Shown here: positions 31,342 through 41,145 of the stretch, piece by piece
Position numbering within the stretch: the first letter of the stretch is position 1
How the letters are laid out: the number at the start of each line of letters is the position of its first letter
Assembly (NCBI GenBank): GCA_029637525.1
Contig: CP072660.1
Location: forward strand, 310,001 to 374,000
Direction: 5' to 3'
Origin: Desulfurococcaceae archaeon MEX13E-LK6-19
GTDB taxonomy: Archaea > Thermoproteota > Thermoprotei_A > Sulfolobales > Desulfurococcaceae
Length of the DNA: 64,000 bases
Made by a program: the position numbers and the translations under genes
The notes under the pieces: model-generated
The model's database searches: none
Told to the model about the DNA's origin: nothing
What the model saw: only the letters and a program-made list of their open reading frames with translations

Positions 31342-32442
31342 ATGGAGAACATTAATGCGAGACTAGAGCTCATAACAAGGAATGCCGTAGAGATAGTTAC
31401 ATTAGATGATTTGAAGAGAGTACTAGAAGATGTAGAGAAACCTAAAGCCTATATTGGTTTTGAGCCTAGCGGGCTTGTTCATATAGGTTGGCTTATTTGG
31501 ATGTACAAAATAAGAGACTTCGTTGAAGCTGGTCTTGAAACATACATACTTGAAGCAACATGGCACGCCTATATAAATGATAAACTAGGAGGAGACATGG
31601 ATACTATAAGGAAGGCAGCAAGATTTGTCAGAAAAGTATTGGAAGCCCTAGGAATCAATGTTTCCAAGATAAAATTTGTTGATGCAGAAGATCTTATTAG
31701 TGATAAAACCTACTGGGAACTACTCATAAAGTCCGCTAAACATGTAAGTCTAGCCCGTGTAAAACGTGCTCTTACAATAATGGGTAGGAAAGCTAGTGAA
31801 GCTGAAACAGATTTTTCCAAACTGATCTACCCATTAATGCAAGTTACGGACATATTCTATTTAGACTTAGATATAGCTTTAGGAGGTACAGATCAAAGAA
31901 AAGCCCACATGCTTGCAAGAGACATTGCCGAAAAAATAGGGAGGAAAAAAGTAGTAGCAATACATACCCCCTTGTTAACGAGTTTACAGGGACCAGGCAA
32001 AAGAATGGAGGTGACTATCAGTGAAGCAAATATTGATGAAGTACTTGCCGATGTAAAAATGAGTAAATCTAAGCCTGAAACAGCAATCTTTATCCACGAT
32101 CCCCCAGAAGCTATAAGAGAGAAAATAAGAAAAGCCTACTGCCCACCACGAGAAGTAGAGCTAAATCCTGTTATTGAAATCAACAAATACTTGTTGTTCT
32201 CACAGCCAGGGTTCGAACTATACGTTGATAGACCCGCAAAGTATGGAGGCCCATTGACTATCCATAGCTATGAAGAACTAGAGAAACTATACAAAGAAGG
32301 AAAACTTCATCCAGCAGACCTTAAGAACGCTACTGCTGAAGCATTAATAAAAATGCTTGAACCCGTGAGGAAAAAGATCCTAGAAGATAGAGAAGCACGT
32401 GAACTACTAGAAACTCTAATGCACGCTAAGATAACACGGTGA
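31342..32442 (+). CDS. tyrS: Tyrosyl-tRNA synthetase
   Basis: Class I synthetase charging tRNA-Tyr. HIGH-like motif FEPSGLVHIGW (about residues 40-50), tyrosine-binding region PLMQVTDIFYLDLDIALGGTDQRK, and the KMSKSK loop near residue 236. A short C-terminal domain is normal for the archaeal enzyme (366 residues). The GTT-free archaeal type starts with ATG behind ATAGGTGGG. A hairpin GTGAAAAA/TTTTTCAC near 31210 and a TATA-like TTTATAAAA near 31302 precede it. Confidence 0.94.
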   Translation: MENINARLELITRNAVEIVTLDDLKRVLEDVEKPKAYIGFEPSGLVHIGWLIWMYKIRDFVEAGLETYILEATWHAYINDKLGGDMDTIRKAARFVRKVLEALGINVSKIKFVDAEDLISDKTYWELLIKSAKHVSLARVKRALTIMGRKASEAETDFSKLIYPLMQVTDIFYLDLDIALGGTDQRKAHMLARDIAEKIGRKKVVAIHTPLLTSLQGPGKRMEVTISEANIDEVLADVKMSKSKPETAIFIHDPPEAIREKIRKAYCPPREVELNPVIEINKYLLFSQPGFELYVDRPAKYGGPLTIHSYEELEKLYKEGKLHPADLKNATAEALIKMLEPVRKKILEDREARELLETLMHAKITR

Positions 32443-32495
32443 TAACTAAACACAATTACTTACTGCTTCTCGTTTTAACACCAATACTACATGTG

Positions 32496-32630
32496 AATAT
32501 ATAAGTTGGATTGTGCTAGAACATTTACGAAACGAAAACCACGCAGAAAGCTAACCCAGGTAACACTGGGTTCCCTAAAATGATGAACCTGATGTTTACA
32601 TTCATCATTTAGCTTGTCACAAGAATTAAT
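32496..32630 (+). promoter_or_regulatory. Promoter and structured leader of dnaG
   Basis: TATA box AATATATAAG (32496-32505) places the transcript start near 32528, giving a leader of about 115 bases. It can fold into a three-way junction: outer stem AAGCT/AGCTT (32548-32552 with 32611-32615), hairpin one with 7-bp arms AACCCAG/CTGGGTT (32553-32559, 32566-32572) and hairpin two with a perfect 10-bp stem AAATGATGAA/TTCATCATTT (32578-32587, 32601-32610). It may be a regulatory leader or an independent small RNA. No known riboswitch family recognised. Confidence 0.5.
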
Positions 32631-32644
32631 GGAGGTCGGTAAGA

Positions 32645-33856
32645 TTGCCGAAATACTTGATCAAAGCAAGAATAGTTGTTGACGGTATAGTTGAAAAACC
32701 TGATGTTATAGGAGCAATTTTTGGACAAACAGAGGGTCTATTAGGAGACCAATTAGATCTTAGACAATTACAAGATAAGGGTAGAATAGGACGTATAATA
32801 GTTGACCTAAAAACGCATGGAACAAAGAGTGTCGGCGAAATAATTATACCTTCAAATCTTGATCGTGTAGAAACAGCACTAATTGCTGCAATGATAGAGT
32901 CTGTAGACAAAGTGGGACCTTATCCAGCTAAAATAGAAGTGGTTGATATAATAGATGTTCGTCTAGAGAAAATTAAGAAAATCGTTGAACGCGCCAAGGA
33001 GATATTAATCAAGTGGAGTAGACAAAAGGGACCTGATCTCAAAGAAATAGTTCTGGAACTTGAAAAGGCACTAAAACCCCCAGAAGTAGTAAAGTATGGT
33101 CCCGAACAACTACCCGCAGGACCTGATGTAGATAAATCGGATACATTAATAATTGTTGAAGGACGTGCTGATGTAATTAATCTGCTGAGATACGGATACA
33201 CTAATGTAATAGCACTTGGTGGTGCAAAAACAAAAATACCTGAGTCATTAATCAACCTAACACACTCAAAGAAAAAAGTAATAGTATTTCTCGACGGGGA
33301 TAGAGCCGGAGAACTTATACTCAAGGAGCTTTTGAGAAGCAATATGAAGATCGACTACATTGCCAGGGCTCCTCAAGGCAAAGAAGTAGAAGAATTGACA
33401 GGTAGTGAAATCGAAGAATCATTAAAGAAGGCTATACCTGTTAAGGAGTATATCGAACAAAAGAAAAAAGCTGTACAGCAACGTCAACAAAAACCACAGA
33501 TTACAGAAAAACCCATCACTAAAAAACCACTAGCACCCAAAGAGATGGAAGAAATAGTGTCAATAAACACGAAAGTATTAAGCGATATAAAGGAGTTAGC
33601 GGGTACACTTGAAGCAATACTATACGATAAAGAATGGAATGCTATAGACAAGTGTCCTGTAAGAGATTTAGTCGAGAAACTACATTCAGCAAAGACGAAC
33701 AACATCTATGCAATAGTATTTGACGGCATAGTCACACAAAGACTTCTTGACGCAGCCAAGGCACGTGGTATAAAGATACTGATAGGGGCAAAACTTGGCA
33801 ACATTACATATAAGCCTGAAGAAATTATAGTACTTACATTTAATGATCTTCTGTAA
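32645..33856 (+). CDS. dnaG: DnaG-type primase / exosome subunit
   Basis: Archaeal DnaG, 403 residues. Starts MPKYLIKARIVVDGIVEKPDVIGAIFGQTEGLL, typical of the family; the Toprim core follows with LIIVEGRADV (catalytic Glu) and VIVFLDGDRAG (DxD). A variable Lys/Gln/Pro-rich linker near residue 275-300 leads to a C-terminal domain. In crenarchaea it is known both as primase-like and as an RNA exosome component. TTG 32645 with GGAGGTCGG upstream. It converges on the PolB gene with about 20 bases between. Confidence 0.92.
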   Translation: MPKYLIKARIVVDGIVEKPDVIGAIFGQTEGLLGDQLDLRQLQDKGRIGRIIVDLKTHGTKSVGEIIIPSNLDRVETALIAAMIESVDKVGPYPAKIEVVDIIDVRLEKIKKIVERAKEILIKWSRQKGPDLKEIVLELEKALKPPEVVKYGPEQLPAGPDVDKSDTLIIVEGRADVINLLRYGYTNVIALGGAKTKIPESLINLTHSKKKVIVFLDGDRAGELILKELLRSNMKIDYIARAPQGKEVEELTGSEIEESLKKAIPVKEYIEQKKKAVQQRQQKPQITEKPITKKPLAPKEMEEIVSINTKVLSDIKELAGTLEAILYDKEWNAIDKCPVRDLVEKLHSAKTNNIYAIVFDGIVTQRLLDAAKARGIKILIGAKLGNITYKPEEIIVLTFNDLL

Positions 33857-33876
33857 AAATGTTAGATGTTATCTCA

Positions 33877-36279
33877 CTATTTTTTCTTTGCAAAGAAGTC
33901 AAACAGGCTTTTCTGTCCTCCCGCAACCCTCTTTAATTGTGTTTCTGTCACACCAAAATATGCCAAGATCCTCATTGCTGCGGGTATTATCTGTCTATCA
34001 ATATAATACGTTGTATCAATATTTTTCGGGTCGGCAAATTGATATGGTTCTACTCTACGCGATATATTGCCACTACCTTTCATAACGACATAACCTATTT
34101 TATCGCCCACACTTACTTTTATCCCTCTCCTCAAAAGCTTTCTTGCAGCTGCTACGTGAGGCTCTTCGGCTTTGTATTCATTGATATTCTTCGTCAAAGT
34201 CTTCCATATAACGAGTTTCTCAAGAGGCACCTCACCTTTATTGATCTTGTTAACTATTTCTCTAACATAATTTATCGCTTTTTCAATACTCATTTCCTTT
34301 AATAATATTTCAGTGATCTTTTCTTGGACTTCCTTAGCTATCTCGGTCCAATCACCCCTAACAGCTTCAAAACCAACAATATCTATTCTTCCATCTTCAA
34401 GTAGTCCGGCATAACGTTTCTTCGCTTCGGTAAAGAATACTCTCAGGTATATTTTGTCTATTTTTATTTCAAGCCCTAGTTCCTCTTCGATCATTTTAAT
34501 TAACTTGTCTATTTTCTCTTTATCGTATTTTACAAATAGAGAATCCGTATCTCCATATATCACATCTAGCCCAAGTTTCTTCGCGTATTCAATAGCTTTC
34601 ATTATTGTTTGTCTACCCCAAGCTGTCACAGCTTCTGCACATTGCCTACAATACCATCTAGCTCCAACCCATCCCATGTATCCATACGACGCGTTTGCCA
34701 GCACCTTTAATGCCTTTTGTCTCTCATTGAGTATTCTGTACTCATAACTATCTGGAGGATACTTCTTCATTTCCTCACGAACTCTTTTCCTTAAGGTGAT
34801 GAGTGTTGTTAATACTTTCTTGAAGAATCCTGGAGGCTCTTTTCTAAAACAATGATTTACTTCAGGGGCTATCCAGTGTGTTTCAGGACTACAATTGTAA
34901 GGATCATAGGTATCAGGACCTACGTTATACTTTATCATAATACTGGGGTACATTGCAGAGAAGTCAAGTACAGCAACATTTTCATGAATACCTCGTTTTG
35001 GCGTTAAAACTACTGCACCACGGTAGGTTTCATAGGGTCTCTCAACACGATTAGGAACAAGCTCGTTGAACTCATAAGCAGCTCTCATCAAGTACCATTC
35101 AAGCCTAAATCCCACACTTGCCGCACCAACTTGGTCTAAAGGTAATCCTGTTATGCTGGATAGCTGCATTGCGAAAGGAAGGAATTTCTCGCCAATACCA
35201 TAAGTGGAGATAACATCTTCTGCCGCATACTTAAGGAATATTGGACGTAAATCAGGGTTATCCCAGTATTTCGGCATTTCAGTCCATTCGATTATTGTTC
35301 TCTCGCTTTTCTTCATTACACCAAGGTACTCAGCAACATTTTCTAGAGTCTTTACTTTCACCTCAGGTATTTCCTCAGCAAAATCATATAGATCTACATT
35401 GAGTCTACCAGGAATACTTATATGTCCATAAACACTTGGTGTCGGTTCTCCTCCAATACGTCTACCTATATCAAGTTTTATACCAAGATACTTAGCTCGC
35501 TCGCGAAGATAGGGCCAATCAAATTTATTACTGTTGTAACCAACTATGATATCGGGATCATAATCAATGATGTATTTTATGAACTCCATCAATGTTTTTC
35601 GATCATTTTTATCTTCAGCAGTAAATTGTTTTAACTCACCTTTATCGTTGTAAACAGATATTATTATTACCGGGTCTGTTTCCGGGCGAGGAGACCCCCT
35701 TGGACTATATACCTCTATGTCAAAAGCAATTATTCTAAGATCCTTAGGTGTCGACGTATCTTCAATAGCTTTTATATCACCAATAATCTCGTATTCCTCA
35801 TCAACACGATAAGCCGGTTTTTTATTTACTCTCTTTACTCTAGCAATATGCCATTGGCATGGATGGAGTTTTTTGTCGATAAGGTACCTCATACTAAATC
35901 TTATATCTGCTTCAACTACCTCCTTCACGCCACTAAGTTTGGATACCTTTTCACGATACTCCCTTACGTACTCAGGTATGACAGTTGTTATCTTCAATGT
36001 TTTTACAGGTCTTCCAAAGAAGTTCTTTGTAAGTTCCTCTATAGAAATTATTGGAGAACCTGGTTTAGATAAAGCCTTTATACGCGCCACAAGTTCTTTT
36101 ACATTGGTATTTATATTATCTTCTAGAATTGCATAGAAGTATGGTCTAAATCTTCTATCACGTAGAAGTACTCTCTTACCATCCCTCGTCGCTGCCCAAA
36201 TAATTATATGAGGCTCTTTACCAACAATCTCATAGGATATATCAAGTAGGTAAAACTCTAGATCTAATTCTTCGCTCAA
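33877..36279 (-). CDS. polB: Family B DNA polymerase with PCNA-binding tail
   Basis: 800 residues. Exonuclease motifs FDIEVY, GYNSNKFDWPYL and YAAEDV..Y; polymerase motifs DFSAMYPSIM (A), KVLANASYGYMG (B) and YGDTDSLF (C). The extreme C-terminus QKSLFDFF is a canonical PCNA-interacting peptide. The length suits the crenarchaeal PolB3-type replicative polymerase. Both exonuclease and polymerase sites look intact. TTG start behind GGGAG. A second PolB lies at 58630-61212 in this window. Confidence 0.94.
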   Translation of the reverse strand: MSEELDLEFYLLDISYEIVGKEPHIIIWAATRDGKRVLLRDRRFRPYFYAILEDNINTNVKELVARIKALSKPGSPIISIEELTKNFFGRPVKTLKITTVIPEYVREYREKVSKLSGVKEVVEADIRFSMRYLIDKKLHPCQWHIARVKRVNKKPAYRVDEEYEIIGDIKAIEDTSTPKDLRIIAFDIEVYSPRGSPRPETDPVIIISVYNDKGELKQFTAEDKNDRKTLMEFIKYIIDYDPDIIVGYNSNKFDWPYLRERAKYLGIKLDIGRRIGGEPTPSVYGHISIPGRLNVDLYDFAEEIPEVKVKTLENVAEYLGVMKKSERTIIEWTEMPKYWDNPDLRPIFLKYAAEDVISTYGIGEKFLPFAMQLSSITGLPLDQVGAASVGFRLEWYLMRAAYEFNELVPNRVERPYETYRGAVVLTPKRGIHENVAVLDFSAMYPSIMIKYNVGPDTYDPYNCSPETHWIAPEVNHCFRKEPPGFFKKVLTTLITLRKRVREEMKKYPPDSYEYRILNERQKALKVLANASYGYMGWVGARWYCRQCAEAVTAWGRQTIMKAIEYAKKLGLDVIYGDTDSLFVKYDKEKIDKLIKMIEEELGLEIKIDKIYLRVFFTEAKKRYAGLLEDGRIDIVGFEAVRGDWTEIAKEVQEKITEILLKEMSIEKAINYVREIVNKINKGEVPLEKLVIWKTLTKNINEYKAEEPHVAAARKLLRRGIKVSVGDKIGYVVMKGSGNISRRVEPYQFADPKNIDTTYYIDRQIIPAAMRILAYFGVTETQLKRVAGGQKSLFDFFAKKK

Positions 36280-36312
36280 ACCATACTCCCTATATAAATA
36301 TGTTAGTTAAGA

Positions 36313-36801
36313 CTATGATAAGTGTTCTTTGCCTATTTGTTTAACCATAAGAAAACCGTCTTCACAACCATAATATTTTCTGATTCTTTTCATTATAACA
36401 TAACCTAAGGACTTATAGAGATTTATTGCGACATTATTTGTTTCTTTCACTTCTAAATAAATGTATTTAGCACCACTTGAATACAGTCTCTTCTCTAGCT
36501 CGCTCATTAATATCCTTCCCAACCCCATTCTTCTATATAGTGGATGAATGGCTATAGATATAACATGTCCACGTTTGCCATTAATATGTTCCAAAACTCC
36601 TATTGCGTAACCTACGATTCTATTGATACATTCTAGGACAATAAAGTATTCCCTTGAAATAATATAGTAATAAAGAAGTAGTTCAAAAGGATATGCGTCT
36701 TTACCAAAACTTTTAATTTCAATATCATAGACTTCTCTAAGATCACTTATATCAACAGTTCTTACACGAATACAGCATATAGGCGTCCTTTTATAACACA
36801 A
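36313..36801 (-). CDS. rimI: RimI-like N-terminal acetyltransferase (GNAT)
   Basis: 162 residues with the GNAT pattern: VRTVDISDLREVYDIEIKSF, strand VISIAIHPLYRRMGLGRILMSELEKR (Q/RxxGxG/A acetyl-CoA loop) and LEVKETNNVAINLYKSLGYVIMKRIRKYY, all typical of the archaeal N-alpha-acetyltransferase of the Ard1/RimI group. TTG start behind GAGAGGGA; the first 10 residues are less certain. Lies just upstream of polB on the same strand. Confidence 0.87.
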   Translation of the reverse strand: MCYKRTPICCIRVRTVDISDLREVYDIEIKSFGKDAYPFELLLYYYIISREYFIVLECINRIVGYAIGVLEHINGKRGHVISIAIHPLYRRMGLGRILMSELEKRLYSSGAKYIYLEVKETNNVAINLYKSLGYVIMKRIRKYYGCEDGFLMVKQIGKEHLS

Positions 36802-36957
36802 TACAGTATTCCCTCTCCGAATAGAACAAAAATACGGCTATGGATTTATAAGAAGTAATGCGATTGTGTAATAGTTACGGAGCAAATATGGCGCCGATAA
36901 TTACCCAATTAGTAAACCAAGCAGAACAGAAACCCACCAGGAGGATGGTATAGAACC

Positions 36958-38049
36958 ATGGTAAGAATACTTGAAAAGAATTTAAAGAAAGGCTACATAA
37001 AGTTGATTCCTGAAGATACTGATGATTTATGGTTACTTTATAACATTATTCGGAAAGGAGACGTAGTTATTGCAAAAACTACCAGAGACGTTAAAACAGA
37101 TAGTGGAAGCAGAAGAATACCCATGACTTTATCAATTAAAGTAACTTATCTCGAATTCCAGCCATTCACAAATAGACTCAGAATACGCGGCATAGTTATA
37201 GAGGGTCCCGAACAATTTGGTGTAAAAGGACACTACCATACAATAAATTTAGAGCCAGGCAACCCTATAGTAATAATAAAGAATCAATGGCCCATGTTCC
37301 TGATAAAGAAGCTCGAGAAAGCTAGTTTAAGGAGAGGTAATATTCTTTTAGCTGCTTTAGATTATGACGAATATGCTATAGGTATACTTGGTAATCAAGG
37401 TCTTAACATTTTGTTTGAAAAATCCTCAAGGCTTTCGGGAAAAGATAGTCCTAATCAAGATTTAATGATAGACCGGTATATTGATGAGGTAGTGAATACC
37501 ATTCTAGAGTATATTAATAGGTATAAAGTGAACGCAGTTATAGTAGCTGGACCTGGTTTCACCAAATATGATATAAAGAAGAGACTTGAGGAAAAAACTA
37601 GCGGTAACATAAAAATATATATCGATACTACATCAGTTGGAGGGTCATCGGGACTACACGAGCTTTCCAGAAGAGATAAAATAAAGGAGGTTATGCGGGA
37701 ACTAGAAGTAATTAGGGCACAAAAGATCATAGAAGAGTTTATGAAAAGACTTGTTCAGTCACCAGAACTTGTTGCTTATGGTTTAGACGAAGTAGAAATA
37801 GCTGTTAAGAACAATGCTGTCGATAAAATAGTTGTTGCTGAGTCAATTATAAGGAGTGGTGATGAAAATCTAATGGAAAGAATTGATAGAATTCTTACAG
37901 AAGCCGATAAGAAAAGAGCAGAAATAGTTATTGCACCTTATCATTCTGAGGCAGAAGAACAAGTCCTGGGACTTGGTGGCATAATAGCTTTACTTAGATT
38001 TCCTATACCAGGATTACGAGATATAGTTAGAAAACCCGGTAAAGACTAG
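36958..38049 (+). CDS. pelA: Pelota (ribosome rescue factor)
   Basis: 363-residue archaeal Pelota, paralogue of aRF1 that acts with aABCE1 in rescue of stalled ribosomes. N-terminal Sm-like domain MVRILEKNLKKGYIKLIPEDTDD, loops with VVIAKTTRDVKTDSGS, a central domain VIVAGPGFTKYDIKKRL and a C-terminal eL30-like domain with GLDEVEIAVKNNAVDKIVV. It lacks the GGQ motif, as Pelota should. ATG with AGGAGGA upstream; TATA box TTTATAAG near 36847 about 110 bases upstream. Confidence 0.94.
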   Translation: MVRILEKNLKKGYIKLIPEDTDDLWLLYNIIRKGDVVIAKTTRDVKTDSGSRRIPMTLSIKVTYLEFQPFTNRLRIRGIVIEGPEQFGVKGHYHTINLEPGNPIVIIKNQWPMFLIKKLEKASLRRGNILLAALDYDEYAIGILGNQGLNILFEKSSRLSGKDSPNQDLMIDRYIDEVVNTILEYINRYKVNAVIVAGPGFTKYDIKKRLEEKTSGNIKIYIDTTSVGGSSGLHELSRRDKIKEVMRELEVIRAQKIIEEFMKRLVQSPELVAYGLDEVEIAVKNNAVDKIVVAESIIRSGDENLMERIDRILTEADKKRAEIVIAPYHSEAEEQVLGLGGIIALLRFPIPGLRDIVRKPGKD

Positions 38050-39068
38050 TATACTACACATCGTTCGTTAAGTACAGTATTTGAGAAAGGATAGTACTCT
38101 ATAATTAAAGCTTTGATTCCTTTACCTCTTAAGCGGTAACACTCTGTAGGTAAAACATAGTTTTTACCAAGGAAACTGATAAGAATGTTTTCGTCTAACT
38201 CGTGGACGTTTTTAACCATTATGCTGATGTTCGTACCCTCTCTTGTGGCTATTTCATGTACACCTATAGTATTTACTGCTTTTCTGAGCATTCTTCTTCT
38301 AAATTGAACTTTATCTTTAAATGATAACGTGCAGAAATGTACTGCTAAGTTCTTTACATTTGTTTCACACCAAGAAAGAAATTCCTTTAGTTTCTCCCAT
38401 GTATTCTCTACAGTTAATCCACGAGGTCTTAAACCGTGAAGGATAATGTTTTCAATATTTGATTCAGAGACTTCGAGCTCATTTATGTTTATGAATTTCA
38501 CACCTATTCGCTCTAATTGCACGATTAAATCCTTTAGAAACGAAACATAGTCTTCTGTTGGTATAAATGGTACTTCTACACCAACATCAAAGCCTATGGT
38601 AACGGCTTTCTCAACCTTAGGCAGCAATTCATAACTGTATACATGAAATCTTATCTCGTCTAATCCTGTTTCATAGAGTAAACCAAGGATATTATCGTCT
38701 ACTAGACGCCCACTTGTGTATAAATGTATATGAAATCTGTTACCAAATTCTCTCTTCAGCTCTTTAATTACTTGGCGAGTTCTCTCAATACTAAATATTG
38801 GATCTCCACCGGTTATACCTGCACCAAACGCATTAATCTTATATGCTTCCAAAACTATGTCATCAATACTTTTCACATGTTCTTCATCTACAAAGACTAC
38901 ATCTCTACCAATTTTTTCCTTCGATATTGGACAATACCAGCATCTATCGAGACATATGCCTGTAATAAATACAACTATTTTCATTCCTGCCAGACAATAC
39001 CTACAACCTTTGGGGAGAAATAAATTGAAGTAGCCAGTAGTATAATGATATTTGAATGTTTTTCCCAT
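38046..39068 (-). CDS. Radical SAM protein, unknown product
   Basis: 340 residues from ATG 39068; the longer frame to 39200 overlaps the nucleotidyltransferase gene. The cluster motif CLDRCWYC (CX3CX2C) is preceded by CRYC, possible extra cluster ligands, and followed by GAGITGGDPIF (GGDP/E SAM motif). A TIM-barrel continues (FHVYSYELLPKVEKAV). The starting segment GYFNLFLPKGCRYCLAGMK is found in the archaeal subgroup of radical SAM proteins I cannot name. Starts one base after the upstream stop with GAGGT, so it is co-translated with the nucleotidyltransferase. Its stop overlaps that of pelA by four bases. Confidence 0.85.
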   Translation of the reverse strand: MGKTFKYHYTTGYFNLFLPKGCRYCLAGMKIVVFITGICLDRCWYCPISKEKIGRDVVFVDEEHVKSIDDIVLEAYKINAFGAGITGGDPIFSIERTRQVIKELKREFGNRFHIHLYTSGRLVDDNILGLLYETGLDEIRFHVYSYELLPKVEKAVTIGFDVGVEVPFIPTEDYVSFLKDLIVQLERIGVKFININELEVSESNIENIILHGLRPRGLTVENTWEKLKEFLSWCETNVKNLAVHFCTLSFKDKVQFRRRMLRKAVNTIGVHEIATREGTNISIMVKNVHELDENILISFLGKNYVLPTECYRLRGKGIKALIIEYYPFSNTVLNERCVVY

Positions 39069-39069
39069 A

Positions 39070-39792
39070 CTAGTAACCTCGTTCAAGTAAAACTTTGCGA
39101 AGCCAAGGATTCTTGGCTGCAAGCTTCTGAATAGCTTCTTCAAAAACTTCTTCTGGAGCCAGAATATACTTGAGGAATACACCAGTTCTTCCAATCTCAT
39201 CTCTTCTACTTAGTACTCTTACTCGTTCTAAAACAGTATCAATACTTATTCCTATAATCCTCGCTGCTTCTTCTTCTCTACCTATTACAGGTATCTCTAT
39301 GTGTCCGATATCCGTAGGTTTTATAAGAACGAGTCTTTTATCAACGCCAGGAACTCTAATCCCTTTCTTAAGCATATTTAGGTCAGCTAATCCACCGAAT
39401 TTATAGAACTCATATTCTCTAGGCTGAAGTTTTGCTAAAGGAAAACTAACGACGCGTTTCTCCTCATCGTCAAGAACTATATATGCTTTAGGCGTGCTTG
39501 AGGGTGTCGCCATTACAATATATTTATAATTTATCCTGAAACCCCCGGTCTCCAATGCATACTCGATTTTAAAACTCGGTACATAGTATGGTATGAATAC
39601 GTCGATATCACTACCCTTCCACACATCCCCACGAGCAATACTACCATGCACTATAGCCTTAATACCATGGCGTTGAAGAGCTTCTAAAATCATTATAGCT
39701 TCGTTTCTCAATTTTCTCAAAATAGTCCATCTTTCCTTATCGTATACTACTTCTCTATACTCTGGAATTCTCTGTATCTTCTCTCTAACCAT
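39070..39792 (-). CDS. Nucleotidyltransferase-domain protein
   Basis: 240 residues. Polymerase-beta-type motif VHGSIARGDVWKGSDIDVFI (GSxxRGD, GSDID) near residue 55, plus YKYIVMATPSSTPKAYIVLDDE with a third carboxylate. The rest includes an HTH-like segment at EEEAARIIGISIDTVLERVRVLSRR. The archaeal family couples nucleotidyl transfer with an unidentified substrate. ATG 39792 with GGTGA upstream is preferred to TTG 39810. Operon partner of the radical SAM gene. Confidence 0.82.
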   Translation of the reverse strand: MVREKIQRIPEYREVVYDKERWTILRKLRNEAIMILEALQRHGIKAIVHGSIARGDVWKGSDIDVFIPYYVPSFKIEYALETGGFRINYKYIVMATPSSTPKAYIVLDDEEKRVVSFPLAKLQPREYEFYKFGGLADLNMLKKGIRVPGVDKRLVLIKPTDIGHIEIPVIGREEEAARIIGISIDTVLERVRVLSRRDEIGRTGVFLKYILAPEEVFEEAIQKLAAKNPWLRKVLLERGY

Positions 39793-39986
39793 GACAGATT
39801 TCTTCACCAAGTGGTTCTACTAATCTCGTATACATTTGTCTCTATAAGCGATAACCCTCATATTTTTTCCTTCGGTTCTTAATAACAAAATCACACATTA
39901 TATTTAATATGTTGTCCCAATAATACGAATTACGTTAGGGAAAACTATAGTAATACAACACAACTATCTTGGAGGAGCATAGTGAC

Positions 39987-41063
39987 ATGATCAATGGCTT
40001 TATTGATATATTGATATACATAGTCATTGCATGGCTTACGTTTAACATATTGTATTTAGTTAGGAGAGACTATTTTGAGAGAAAAGGAGTGAAGTTGTAT
40101 TATGGAGTTGTACTAGTTTATAAGAAGCCCTATAGTTTTCATAGTTTTCAGGGCAATAACACCATAAGAAAATTGTCTTACATAGCAGTAATAGCAGCTG
40201 TGTATGGCGTGTATGTGTTTTATGCAACTATGATCGCTGCATTATTGTCAAAACTAGGTTTGATAGTCTTACCTGCTAAACCTCGTGTATTAATCCCGGG
40301 GATTAATATAACTGGTATAGACTTGCTCTACTTTGCATTAGCTATCTTAATCGCAGCGTTAGTTCATGAGCTCGCCCATGCACTTGTTGCAGCGTCAAAT
40401 AATATTGAAGTAAAAGGGTTAGGGTTTGCTATACTATTCTTCTTACCCGTAGCTTTCACTGAAATCAATGAAGAAATGTTTGTGAAGAGTTCACGGAAAT
40501 CAAAAATTCTAACATTATCCGCAGGACCTGCATCAAATATTATTTTGGCTCTAATAATGATGTTTCTACTATCATTAATAATAAGTAGCTCGGGCCTAGT
40601 AATCATAGGTGTTGAAGAAAATAGTCTTGCTGCCCGGTACGGAATCAAGGAAAACACTATAATACTCGAAGTAAATGGTAAGCCTGCAACACTAGATGAA
40701 CTTAGCAAGGTACTACATGTAAATAAGACAACGTATTTTAGTTTGAAACTACTTTATCCCAACGGAACCATAAAAACATTAAATATAGTTAAACCAGAAA
40801 ACACAACAAAACTCGGTGTATTATTAACATTTATGCCAAGTACATTCCTGTTATCGATATTCGGGATCCAAGGAGCTCTTACATTTGTTAGCATTATTCG
40901 CTGGATATATATTGTAAACATGAGTCTCGGCATAATAAATATAGCACCAATATTTGTAACCGATGGTGCAAGAATTATACAAGAATTATTCGGGAATACC
41001 ACAGCTACTAACATAGTAAGCACAATAACACTATTGCTTTTACTCGTACTCTTTCTACCCTAA
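39987..41063 (+). CDS. Site-2 protease (M50), membrane zinc protease
   Basis: 358 residues with several membrane helices. The zinc motif HELAHALVA follows a hydrophobic segment; a second metal motif NIAPIFVTDGARI (NxxPxxxxDG) closes the active site. A PDZ-like domain sits in between (VIIGVEENSLAARYGIKENTIILEVNGKPA). Cuts transmembrane substrates in regulated intramembrane proteolysis. ATG 39987 behind GGAGGAG; a TTG at 39969 is also in frame. Substrate unknown. Confidence 0.9.
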   Translation: MINGFIDILIYIVIAWLTFNILYLVRRDYFERKGVKLYYGVVLVYKKPYSFHSFQGNNTIRKLSYIAVIAAVYGVYVFYATMIAALLSKLGLIVLPAKPRVLIPGINITGIDLLYFALAILIAALVHELAHALVAASNNIEVKGLGFAILFFLPVAFTEINEEMFVKSSRKSKILTLSAGPASNIILALIMMFLLSLIISSSGLVIIGVEENSLAARYGIKENTIILEVNGKPATLDELSKVLHVNKTTYFSLKLLYPNGTIKTLNIVKPENTTKLGVLLTFMPSTFLLSIFGIQGALTFVSIIRWIYIVNMSLGIINIAPIFVTDGARIIQELFGNTTATNIVSTITLLLLLVLFLP

Positions 41064-41145
41064 TGTTAAAATTCTTTAAAGAAATCACTAAAACAGGGCC
41101 ATATGTTAGTGGTTATATAGGGGCGTAAAGAAGATCTGGTAATAT

